The translations under genes and the position numbers were made by a program. Below the pieces are notes generated by a model, which was not told the origin of the DNA, did not search any database, and worked only from the letters and a program-made list of their open reading frames with translations. Shown here one piece after another: positions 1 through 10,589 of a DNA stretch of 64,000 bases. Numbering within the stretch: the first letter of the stretch is position 1; each line of letters begins with the position of its first letter. Source of the DNA: Narthecium ossifragum (lineage: Eukaryota > Streptophyta > Magnoliopsida > Dioscoreales > Nartheciaceae); assembly GCA_963920575.1 (NCBI GenBank), contig OY986964.1, positions 15,055,460 to 15,119,459 on the forward strand, in the 5' to 3' direction.

Positions 1-2931
1 GAGTGTTCATGATTGTCAGATCCGGACGAGATTTCGACGAGATCATAATTTGGAGTCAAATTGAATTCGGTCCGATCAATTGGCTCGTCTGAACTGGCTA
101 AGCCACTTAAGTGACTTAACCCTTTTCTCTCTCTCTCTCTTCCTTTATTTTTCCTTTTTTCTTCTCTTTTTCCCTCTTCCTTTCCCTGCCTTCCCCGTGC
201 CCTAACCCCATCCTCCTTCCTTCCCTTCTCTCTCCCGCGGCAACCCTCCTTCCTTCCCCGGCGACCTGGAGGCGGCGACGAGAGCCACCTTTTCCCCTCC
301 TCCTTCCGTCCCTTTCTCTCTCCCGCGTCCTCTCTTCCTTCTCCGGCGATGGTTGCGGGTATGGGAGCATTCCGACGACTCTCCGGTGAGCTGGAGACGG
401 CGGCTTCGACAGAGGATGGCGGATCAAGGTGGATTAGCAGTAGATTAGCGTGTGAAGGTAGGGTTTCTAACTTAATCCATGGGTTAAGCTAGATCTAGGG
501 TTTGGTTTGATTGCCTATTGTTTTCTTTGTGCTAATTAGTCCATCTAAGCATGCTTCGTAACTGATTGAAGCTTCATGCGATTTTAGTTGGATTTAAACC
601 GTATTTATACATGTTTTTTCCCGGATTTTATCGAAGCTCTGTTTTTCTGCGAGCTGAGCTGTTCTAGCTCAGATCTTGGCTCATACGTGCATGATCTCAT
701 TTGATCATCAACATGAGACTTGTAGATCTTCGAATATACTTTCAATTGCCGCTGGTTTCATGATTTTTGGATTTATATATGATTTTTGGTGAATTGTTTC
801 CTAAACTGCTGTGAAACAGAAATTAGGAAAAGATTGGTGAATTTTGTAGAAATTGGCCATTAGATTAATCCAATTCTTAGGCTGCATGTTCCTAGCATGC
901 TAATCTACGCCTGGCCATATTGTATTTGAAATCTGACGATGTTTAGATGTCAATTTGCAAAGTTCTTATTGCCTCTAACGGTGGTTTACTGTAGCAATCC
1001 GGGAATTAGTTTATTAGTGGATTTCTCGATGTTTTATCGTGTTTGATTCTTCGGGAATTATGAAGTTCATGCTCCAAATGATCTCTAGAATTAAGATGTT
1101 CAATGTGATGATTTTTGTATACTTAATTACCTCAATTTCGGCCTAATTAGTTAATTACAAAACCCCCTCTAATTAGCAATTAGATTGTGAAGTATGCCCA
1201 TTAATTATAAGTGATTTGGATTATGGTAATGAGCATGTATGTTAATCCCAGTAGAATTTTGATAGATTTGTTTGCATGCTTAGTTCTAGGTCATGTTTAT
1301 GAAGATTTTCTCCTTTTATGCAAATTGATATATTCTGTGTGATAAATACTAGTATGCTAGTAGGCGGTCTTCAGCTGGATTTCCTGTGAATTTAACATGG
1401 ATTTCTTGAGAGAATAGACTTGGGTTTTCTATGTACGAAAATGCTATATCTGATGAATTTCCCTCGATTCCCCTTATCAATGTTATGTTAGCATTTTTTT
1501 AGCATGTTATCTATATGTATATATAGATATGTAGGCCCTATGTGTGGCCCAACCCTATGTGAGGCTTCTGGTTGAACCAAGGGAGTCATACCCCTTGGGA
1601 TGTTTAGATAATTAAATGGGCAGAGGTTGTGCCCTAGTTGTTGTTAATTATATTTGTTGTTGATTGATGATTGCGTGGTCGGGGTTGTGCCCCCATTGTA
1701 GAAATTACGGTTGACGGTTGTGGATGTCGTTGTAATGCCGAAATTTCGATTGAATGTGTTGTTGCTTGTTTACGGCCCGTGGGCGCCGTTATAATATTGG
1801 ATTATTGTAATTTAGACCTTTATCTGCTTTAGACCCCTTGCCATGTTTACTTTTTGGCAAGCTGTAGGCTATGCCTAGCCCTGTATGTTGTGATGTCATA
1901 CTATTACATGCTTATATTTCTGTATTTCTGTGCGCGTGAGCATTGCATGCATTTGCTTGCATTAGAAGCATTAAGGATAGGTGGTAGGCGATGGATTCGA
2001 TCGCCGATCCGGGGTTCTCGGGTAGCCCGGGTCTAGCCCTAGGACCGGGGTTTGGCTAGTCGAGGATTAGGACGTGATTATTATCAATGATTATGTTTGA
2101 TATTATTCGAGGATTATTAGGTAGTCGGACTGGAACATTGTTGTTGAGGTTTAGAGGTCGTCTTGTTTCTCCAAGGCCAAGTGCTAAGGATGGATGTCGA
2201 TACGTTCCCGACGTGGTCCCCAAGTAGGGCAGTTTTGCTTGGGTAAGGGTGATCCCGCATGGTACTGTTCCCTTGTTGGTGCTTAGGGTGATCTTGGTAA
2301 CATGTTTAAGAGAGAGGCTCATGACGGGAGCCCTTGGGACATCGATAGGGTTATGGGACCCTTGGCATTTCTTAGACTTAGGCGGAAAGACAACACAGTT
2401 GTTGTTTTCTTCCCTTCAGTGTGACGTAGAATAGCGTAGAACCCTACTGAGCTTTGATGCTCACTCCTACCTGGGCTGCATCGGCGACGCAGGTCGATGC
2501 AGTCCTTTCCTTTCATGTGATCTTCTGGGTGTTGGCGCGCCATTCTCGAGGTGATCGTGGACTTGGAGTTTCGAGGAGCACTTGGCGATCCTGGAGTTTT
2601 TCTTTTGTTAGTTGTTGTACATTTGCAGTTATATTAAATGTATAATTTCCCTCTTCGAGGATTTGATTGGCTGTATTAAATTATGTAATGAGGGTTGATG
2701 AAAGCATTGTATCAGAACCTGTACTAGATAGTGAGATTTGTGATAGCAGATTCATATTCATGTTGAATTTAGAACTGTTAGATTTATCGTTTTAATTTAT
2801 TATGAAGATTGTAAACTGTACAGGGTTCAAATTGAGAAAATACAAGGGAGACTCTCGCCGTTCGATTTTAGAAATAGGTTTAGTCGCCTCACGCCCCGAA
2901 CCGGATGGGTTTTCTGGGTCGGGGTGTGACA
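1..2931 (+). mobile_element. 5' LTR of a Tekay-like gypsy retrotransposon (start outside window)
   Basis: The sequence ends in GGGTCGGGGTGTGACA, the terminus shared by the other LTRs of this family in the window. It opens inside the U3/promoter part, since positions 1-120 match 3228-3350 of the next LTR. A pyrimidine-rich tract at 120-330 resembles the transcribed leader of the other copies. No reading frame looks genuine. The segment near 2440-2480 carries the family's conserved 'gctcactcctacc' stretch. The start lies before position 1, so neither full length nor target duplication can be read. Confidence 0.75.
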
Positions 2932-3012
2932 ATGTGTGCTTGTTTCTGCTTTATTGTTTCCGACCCTACTCTTATCGAATTTTGGGACGAAATTCCATTA
3001 AGGGTGATAGGT
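2932..3012 (+). mobile_element. residual internal region with the tail of a gypsy polyprotein
   Basis: Only 81 bp separate the two LTRs. The last codons read ...GRNSIKGDRL followed by a stop whose TGA overlaps the start of the next LTR (TTGTGAGG). This matches the way chromovirus (Tekay/Del) polyproteins end just before the 3' LTR. No primer-binding site is visible after 2931. The element has therefore lost nearly all of gag-pol. Assignment to Tekay rests on this short tail and on LTR form, so the lineage is an inference. Confidence 0.6.
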
Positions 3013-3800
3013 TGTGAGGACCCGCCTCTCCAACCTGGTCCGACCGCGTTGGGTCGAGGGTTTGGTTTTGTGGTTTGGCTCGGTTGGCCTTGGTTTGCGA
3101 TCGGTTGATCGCATTGCCGCTTTTGGACCCCAAGGGTGATTTGGTAAATTGTGCCTTGACGGTCGGTCTCACACCCACGTAGTGCACACACAACCTTGAT
3201 TGATTTATATGATAGAATAGATCTAGTATGAGCGTTCGTGATCGTCAGATCCGGACGAGATTGCGACGAGATCACAATTTAGAGTCAAATCGGATTCAGT
3301 CCGATCAGTTGGCTCGTCTGAACCAGCTAAGCTACTTAAGTGGCTTAACCTCTCTCTCTCCCCCCTCCCTTCCTCCTCCCCTGTGCCTGACCTCTCTCCT
3401 TCTCCTTTCTTCTTCCCTGCTCATGACCGCACCGACCCTCTCCCATCTCCGGAGCTCCTTCGCCACTGTCGCCGGCCGTCGTTCTCCCTCTAGCTCCCTC
3501 TTCTCAGATCCGGCTAGAGCTTCTCTCCCGCGAGCTCTCTTTCCTCGAGAACCCCAGATCCGAGATCCTCTCCGCCGATCTCCCTTATCCGGAGTTTCTT
3601 CTCCACCGTCGTTCACTGCCGCTCCTCTCCGAGCTCGTCCTCACCCCTCTCGAGCTGCGGAACCCCTTCTCCTCTGAGATCTGACACCCTCTCCCCTCGC
3701 GAGCTTGCTGGAAGCCCTCTTCCTCGCCGTTCGTTTTTAGAAATAGTTTTAGGACCCTCACGCCCCGGACCGGATGGGTTTTCTGGGTCGGGCTGTGAGA
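3013..3800 (+). mobile_element. 3' LTR of the same element, internally deleted
   Basis: It starts TGTGAGGACCCG directly after the polyprotein tail and ends TTTTCTGGGTCGGGCTGTGAGA, a mutated form of the usual GTGTGACA end. It runs from the promoter and CT-rich leader (about 3228-3660) straight into the terminal 100 bp, so about 1.5-2 kb of LTR is missing compared with other copies. It lies at the C-terminal end of the PMD pseudogene. The flanks show no clean 5-bp duplication. Confidence 0.7.
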
Positions 3801-5612
3801 ACTTGTTCCTGGGATTGGCTTTCATCTGAAGGAGCCATGACGAGTCGCCTCCGTCTCGGTCGGAGCGGTTGGTCATCATAACTCTGTTCAATTTCAGAGG
3901 CTCGCGAGGTTTCCACCGGCTTTCCAACCTTCTCTGGAGGGGTGGAGATAGGAACGGGCCGAGGGACAACAACGAGAACTCGACTTCGAGGTCGGGCACC
4001 ACTTGAAGAACCTTTGGAAAGAAATTTTAACCGAGGCTGAATCGGCCGGTTATCGTCATCATCGTCATCGGTATCATCATCATGATCCTCCCTCTTTCGC
4101 GTCGGAGCTGAAGTCAAGGGAGTCAAATAAGACAAGGATGTTCAAAGGTCAAGATCAAGAAGTTGAGGTAAGGCAAACGAACTCGGAGGCCGAGCACACA
4201 AGACACAGGAAAAAAATTAACCTTTGGGAGCTTTCCCTTTCTCCTCACTGGGCAAAGGAGACTCATCACCCTCATCATCGCTGTCATCGTCATGACGACC
4301 GCCTCCTCGAGACCCTAACAAGGAATGATTAAACCAAAATAACATAAAACCATTTAAAATGAGAAATGGGTGCAGAACTCACTATGATGCCCAGGACTTG
4401 AATACAACGCCACCAGACGAGGCGACATCTCACTGGTCAACGCTTCGAGACGACTCCTGAATGGCAACCACCATCGTGAAAAGGTCTCAGAACACTGAGG
4501 TCGACAATCAACGTCATCAGGAAACTTGATCTCTAACATGGCCAATAGGAATCGCTGATGAGCCTCGGCAACATCAGTGCTCGAAATCTTGCGCCTATCA
4601 GACATACGCCGTTGGTTCGTAAAGAACGGCACCGGCAAAAGTTGAGTAAGCCCAAATTATCGGGCGAACAAGCTTGGAGAATATGGTTCTAGATACAGAT
4701 CAGTATCCAATACAACCAAGTCTCGAGGGATACACACATCTCTCCAAAAATCTGAGTGGGGTTGGATCTCCCTGAACCTATGGATCTCCCTAAACCTATC
4801 AGTATGTCGAAAGCCTATGAAGTCCTATGCCATCCACCGGCGTCGAGGTTCGGACATCGACACTCCCTCGAAGACGACTGTAAAAGGAAGATTGGGAGGT
4901 TGAGCCCGAATAGTGAGGGAACGCCCCAGAACGCCATGAGTAACGTGAATAGGCAAAAAAAAATTCACCTCGGCCTTCAAGCTCGACTGGTTGAAGGGGA
5001 ACGAAAGTACCCCCGCTTGAAACGACGCCAGAATGCTTCCCCCGCTTGAAATGACGCCGGAACGCTTCCGCCAAACATCGGTAGGCCAATCCAGGTAGAA
5101 GGGGAGCGAAAGCTACCGGTTGATCTGATGTAGCAAGATGCTCGGCCAAAGGTAACCAAGATTTGGTCATCTTGGTAGAGCGATTGCAAGCAACAAACTT
5201 ATTCAACCAATAGCTGAAAAAGGCAATTAATTCTCGGCGGGTCATCACACCCGATGCTTTCCTCTCATCCTTACAGTATTGGGAATAGGCAGTGGAAGCG
5301 TCAGGGTAGTCGGAAGAACGAAACTGTCCGCCACGGGAAGTTTTCTTCTTGAAAAGCCCAGAGCAATCTTCACCGAACACGTGAGTGTTCCGAACACGTG
5401 AGTGTTCGTCAGGAAAAACACGTCCGCCAAGGTGATGGAAAGGGGACCGTCCAAGAGTAAAAAACAGTTGTATTCTACACTCCAGAAGCAGAGAAGTGAC
5501 AACAGCAATGAACCATCGGCAGGTTGACAGGGGACACAGATAAGGTCTTCGAGGCGCATCAGTTTTACCTGACGTTGCCCCATCGGGTCAACCATCACTC
5601 TCTCAATCCACT
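3801..5612 (-). pseudogene. plant mobile domain (PMD / MAIN-like) gene, C-terminal part, disrupted
   Basis: Minus-strand frames at 5598-5245 and 5380-4799 resemble the PMD family (related to MAIN/MAIL1 and carried by several plant transposons). Key segments are DGPLSITLADVFFLT and FFSYWLNKFV, followed by LAPLLPGLAYRCLAEA-like sequence. The frame shifts at 5374-5407, where a 17-bp unit is duplicated. Downstream, splice-like boundaries define introns at about 4315-4382 (GTGAGT donor) and 4108-4221. The exons between encode acidic D-rich, then basic, tails typical of PMD C-termini. The N-terminal coding part continues at 18836-19282 beyond the inserted LTR. The 3' end is cut by the LTR at 3800. 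Function in the host is unlikely. Confidence 0.65.
5374..5407. repeat. 17-bp tandem duplication causing a frameshift in the PMD gene
   Basis: CGAACACGTGAGTGTTC occurs twice in a row (5374-5390 and 5391-5407). Seventeen is not a multiple of three. Removing one copy would rejoin the two minus-strand PMD frames, whose peptides (LTNTHVFG and VFGEDCSGLF) overlap exactly at this point. Confidence 0.85.
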
Positions 5613-7272
5613 TGTGAGGACCCGTACCACCAACCCGCTCCGACCGTGTTAGGTCAAGGGTTTGGTTTTATAGTTTGGTTTGGTTGGCCTTGGGATGCGA
5701 TCGGTTGATCCCATCGTTGTTTTTGACCCCAGGGGCATTTTGGTAAATTTGCTCACTAGCGGTCGGTTTCACACTCACGTTACACACTCTGCCTTTGATT
5801 GATGTATGTGATTGATTAGAACCTTAAGGGCGCTTCTGATCGGAAGATCGGAGCTCGATCGGGAGAGATCGAATCGGACAGCTGTGAACGATTCCAGCTT
5901 TCTATTTAAGCTCTTTCTTTTCTCTCTCATCTCTCATCTCTCTCTCCTCGTGGGCTGCCGGCTGGAGCTTTGGGTTGCGGCTTTTCGGCATGGATCCGTG
6001 GCGATCAGAGTTGAGGATCTCGTAGATTGCCTCTTGTTGCTACAGGTAGGTGTTTCCACCCAATTCCTATGAGTTCGTAACCCTAGGATCATCTTTTTGT
6101 GATTTGTGGTTGTTGTGTGTATTAGAATGCTTTGATTTTCGGTATTCTTGTACCTTAGCATGTTTAGAAGCTAGCTATGGTTTCATTTCTGTATTCTTTT
6201 GGATGGATTCTGTATTTTTGTCGGTTTTTCGACGGGGTCGGACTTAGATCTGATATTTCACGATCTGAGTTTGGGTTTTATTGTATGACTGAATCCCCCA
6301 CCATCAAATAGACCTTCATGCAAAGTTTGAATGGATTCCATCGCCGTTTGACCGATCAAATTCAACAAATTCAATTTTTCATCGGTTTCGTCGGCTTTCG
6401 GGCAATTTGATTTAATTCGGAGGATTTGATCATCTAAAGTTGGATTTCTTAGTGTCATTAGACTTCCCACATCCAATTGTACATGCCTATCAAGTTTGGT
6501 TTGATTTCGATAAGTTTTGATAGGTTAAATCCACGAAATTGGATCTCAGGCACTATTTACTCTTCTCTGTCGAGAATGATCGATCACTCATGCTAGAGTG
6601 TTTTGTCTCGTCTAAGGATGATCGATCTTCCTTGTAAGGAAGATCGATCATTTATCTTGACAGAGGGTGTGTTTGAGGAAGATCGATCCTCTAGTGCTAG
6701 AGGATCTATCCTTCTTCCCCAGACAGAACACCATCGTGAGGAAGATCGATCTTCTTGTGAAAGAAGATCGATCCCTCCTTCCCAGGCAGGGAACACTCTT
6801 AAGGAGGATCGATCTTCCATGGAAGGGAAGATCGATCACACCTCATTGACAGTGAGCACCCATATGTATGATCGATCATCTTGGGTAAGATGATCGATCA
6901 TCTTGGGTAAGATGATCGATCATCTTGGGGAAGATGATCGATCATTTATATGTTGATTTCTTAGTAATTGATCCGAATTTGGTGTTTTCGATTTCTTTTT
7001 GACCCGAATTTCTCGTGTGGCTTTCCTGATGATAGGTAAGGATTATTATAATATTTTTCTCGTGTGGCTATATCTATATAGATGTGTATATATATGTAGT
7101 TTGTGAATGCTTTATCGCTTTTTGGGTAACCCGGGGAGTGACGACCCCCAGGAATGTTTAGTATAAATGGGATAGAGGTGTGCCATGTATGCTTAGAATA
7201 GTTTTACTGCTTTGATTAATAGCCCCGTTGATTGCCGGCGTGCGCTGGGGGCATAACCTATTGTACTAGTAG
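5613..7272 (+). mobile_element. solo LTR (Tekay-like), left part, inserted in the PMD gene
   Basis: It starts TGTGAGGACCCG. The five bases before it (CCACT, 5608-5612) are repeated at 18831-18835, directly after the matching LTR end at 18830. A later insertion block (7273-18159) divides this LTR; its net length is about 2.3 kb. A TATA-like ctatttaa near 5906 and a CT-rich leader follow the U3. The palindrome array lies at 6578-6943. There is no coding content. Confidence 0.85.
6578..6943. repeat. array of paired GATCGATC palindromes
   Basis: The 8-mer GATCGATC recurs in pairs about 22 bp apart (for example 6620 and 6642). Inner arms are complementary, as in GATCGATCTTCC...GGAAGATCGATC. The right end (6866-6943) is a cleaner tandem of about 22 bp. 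The array lies downstream of the LTR promoter, so it would be transcribed as a series of short hairpins. Confidence 0.9.
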
Positions 7273-8680
7273 TGTCGCGCCCCGACCCACGAAAGCCCAA
7301 CCGGGCCGGGCGACGCGAACCGAAACCTACAAACCACGGAAAAATTTGGCGAGGATTCCCTCTAACCAATTGGTCTCCCTAGAAATTCATCAAAACATCC
7401 TCAAATTAAAAACTATAATTTACAGAAGCCTCAAACCACAGATTATAAAACCCAAGTTTAATATACAAATCCTCGGAGAGGGTAAGATTCGAATTCAACA
7501 TTTAAATAAACACTCCCGTAGGAGACTAACTAACATAGGGTTTAAAAGCAGTAAAAGATCGCCACCTCTCATACTCCGCCTGGCGCCGCCGACCAACTGC
7601 CCGATAGGGGCCACCAAAGACGAGCTAATGCCTGCACCTGCAAACTGCAGCCCGAGTAGGAGTGAGCAACTAAGCTCAGCAGTGAAACTACACTACGACA
7701 CACATAAGGAAGAGGGAACGCAACAGTTTCACCCTCAAGTAAGACCTGGGTGTATACAGAGGTCTCATAACCCCACCGCGTGTCCCTGAGGTCCACGATC
7801 TTGGTCTTCCAGAAGAACTGGTCACATGATGGGTCACACTCAGTAAGCAGGAACCAACACTGCTGACTCACAAGCAGGAAACAGGCACTGCTGGCAGGTA
7901 ATGTCACCGCTGAGTAGGCAACCCCTCTATTCAAGAGTCATCACAGTGGGACACCAGCTACACCTCAGAATCTGACACAAGGCCAACACGACCTCTACAA
8001 TCATTAAGCAACAAGTGTACCAGTCATCTAGGCCTATCATCGAATTCGATTGTACACCACAATTCAAACCAGGTCCAAACTACCCAACCCCGGTCCTAGA
8101 GCTAAATTCGAGCTTCCAAGCCTCGGGATGGCGACCCACATATCACCAACGCCCTAACCATATGCAACTAATGCACAACAGAGATGCATGCGATGAACAT
8201 ACGCATATAAGCAATTAAGCATGCAGCAGGATGTGATGATAGCATAACAAGGTCTGGGCTCAGCACTCTGCCGGCCCGGGGTGGTGAACATATATTTAAG
8301 GTTTGGAACTGCTGCAGTGGTACACCACCAACTGCCAGCCAGTTCACCAGCAACCTGCATCGGGAAGCAGCCCCGCAAACAACAAAAGGCAAACCACATA
8401 GATAAAGGCTCTTGGCGCACGCCGGCATAAAAGGCTAAGGAAAGCTGTAGAGTCACTCGCCCATTTATTCTAAACATCCCAGGAGTCATCACTCTCCTGG
8501 TTCACCACTACCCCTAATATGGGGCTAGCATGGCTAAGGATATGTACAAGTTTATAAGACTGTAAAGAAAACCACACATGTGAAGCCCCGCGGGCAAACC
8601 CATTGAAAACTCCCCTCAGCCACTAAGAGATCGATCTCTCTCCCATAGAAGATCGATCTTCTTAGTAAACACTTCAACTA
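7273..8680 (-). mobile_element. inverted LTR fragment (variant with TGTCGCGCC end)
   Basis: It starts TGTCGCGCCCCGACCC, the reverse complement of the end of the LTRs at 58826 and 63187, and follows their U5-side sequence in inverse order, including the conserved 'gtaggagtgagc' block at 7656-7670. It stops just beyond a GATCGATC pair (8629-8636, 8651-8658), so the U3 half is missing. The breakpoint lies against Athila 3' sequence. No target duplication can be read. Confidence 0.7.
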
Positions 8681-10589
8681 TTCAAGATCACAATCATATT
8701 CAAGCACATATTTTCCACTTATCACATAGCAATCTCTGCTTTTATTCATTTTTCTTTTGTTTTCTTTTTTTATGCAGGAAATTCAACCGTTTTACGCGAA
8801 CACCACGCTGGTTAGGCACACTGCCCTGTTACTAAGTTGAAAATCTTTTTTTCTTATTCAGGAAATTCAACTGTTTTACGCGAACACCACGCTGGTTAGG
8901 CACACTGCCCGGTTAGTAAATTGAAAGTCCCTTTTTTTCGCATACTCAGATAATTGCATGTATTTATGTATTTTTTGTGTCATGACATAGAATTGTAAAG
9001 CTATCATAGTATCATCTTAGAATCTAATATCAACCCCTTAACATGTGAAAGTGAACATGTGCATTAGGATATGTCAAGTTATCCTTAAATCATGATAAAA
9101 GTGTTAAAGTATAGAAATAATGTCATGCATGGTAAAAATTTACTATCCCTATACGGCATACAAGTCTCAAAATAATTCATAAGATAAATTTCTAAGACAT
9201 GCACCTTTGTCAAATCATATCATAATTTCATCCTTTTGACATAATTCACGGGATGTATAATATTTGGTTACTAGAAAAATAATAAGCATGAATTCCTAGA
9301 ATTCCACCCCCAACTTAAATGTAATTGTCCCCAATTATACTAAGTCATAAAATAAATCAAGTAAAGGGTAGAAATAACCATAATGAAGGCCCCATAGTTC
9401 GATTTCCCTCTCTTCCAATTTAAGTTTACGCACCGTCATCATTGAATAAATACTTCCTTCCCCGCTATAACCTGTCACAAAAGTATATAATTTTCCAAAA
9501 AGATCAAATATAACACATAAACGTGCAAAAATGTATTAGAATCATAGAAAATTTCGGCATACCCTCTTTTGTATTTTCATGATATATTGATATGTACAAA
9601 CATTCATCCACACGATACAAACATGAAGGTATTAAAATGTATTAAATCATCCTTGAACAACACCCAAAATATTCAACATCCACAATAGTGTCCGGGTTAA
9701 AGATTGAGACCGTCCGATCTGAAATCGAAGCTTTGTAGCATCTGGATCGTGTCCTGTAGCAATTGGACGGCTGAGAGCTCGCCGACGATGGATCGACGGT
9801 GAAACCTCATCGCCGAAGGACGGGAAGAGTACAGAAAGAATCGTAGATGCTTGAGGAGGTCTCCGGTGAGCTCTGTTCGAAGAATCGAGGCCTCCAGTTG
9901 ACAGATCGGAGGTGAACGGCTCAGAGGAAGACGATTGCCGGAATTGGATTTCGATGATCGGAGCTCCAATCAAGGATGGCAAGGGGTGAAGAAGGATCGT
10001 TGAGGCATGGGGAACTGTCCTATGGTGCTGGATTGATGAATTGAACTTCCAGACGGTGGAATGAAGGTGGTCGGAGCGGTGGTTTCGTCGGATTGTGAAG
10101 CCGATGATCCCGACAACAAGGAAAGGATTTGATGGCGGCGGAAGCGTCGTAGAGGTGGAAGGAAGCTTTTGGAGGTATTTGGGAGCAATGGGCGACCGTG
10201 GATAAAGGTGTCGACGACGGCCGAGGGGCTCGCTGACGTCGGAGGAGAAGGTTTCGAAGGAAGAGGAGGACGAAGTTGAAGAGGTGGAAGGTTGGCGGAG
10301 GTTATGGTACTGGTTTGGAGGGATGAGGGCGGCCGGAGAGACGGTGATGGGCGGTGGGTGGCGACGGCTCGGGGACGAGCCGACGAGCCGGGACGACGAG
10401 CCTAAAAACTAAAAACTAAAAATTAAGAAAAACAAGGAAATGCAAGAAAAATTCAAAAAAAATAGAAAAAGACATGGAAAAAGTCTAAAAATTAAGAAAA
10501 ATCCTAAAAACTAAAAAGAACTCCTAAAAACTGAGATGCCTCCCAACAAGCGCGTAATTTTACGTCTTTCGCTAGACGTCTCGAAAAAC
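8681..10589 (-). mobile_element. 3' non-coding region of the Athila element; 3' LTR not found
   Basis: This stretch follows the Athila integrase on the minus strand. The block at 10536-10590 (GATGCCTCCCAACAAGCGCG then tttacgtctttcgctagacg) is typical of sequence just downstream of Athila pol. A direct repeat of period 84 bp lies at 8775-8927. GC-rich minus-strand frames at 9647-10188 show no recognisable domain and I do not call a gene or an env. Nothing here resembles the 5' LTR at 16790-18159, so the 3' LTR seems lost. Confidence 0.55.

Noticed and set aside
6593..6893. Open frames with DRSS-type repeats across the arrays on both strands
   Set aside because: GATCGATC reads without stops in several frames, so these are by-products of the repeat. 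No start context or domain supports a protein, except where they lie within Athila gag/pol.
6578..6943. Palindrome arrays as a CRISPR array
   Set aside because: The context is a plant LTR retrotransposon, units are only 8 bp with complementary rather than unique spacers, and no cas genes exist.
9647..10188. An env-like gene of Athila
   Set aside because: The minus-strand frames are short and show no signal peptide, transmembrane segment or known motif.
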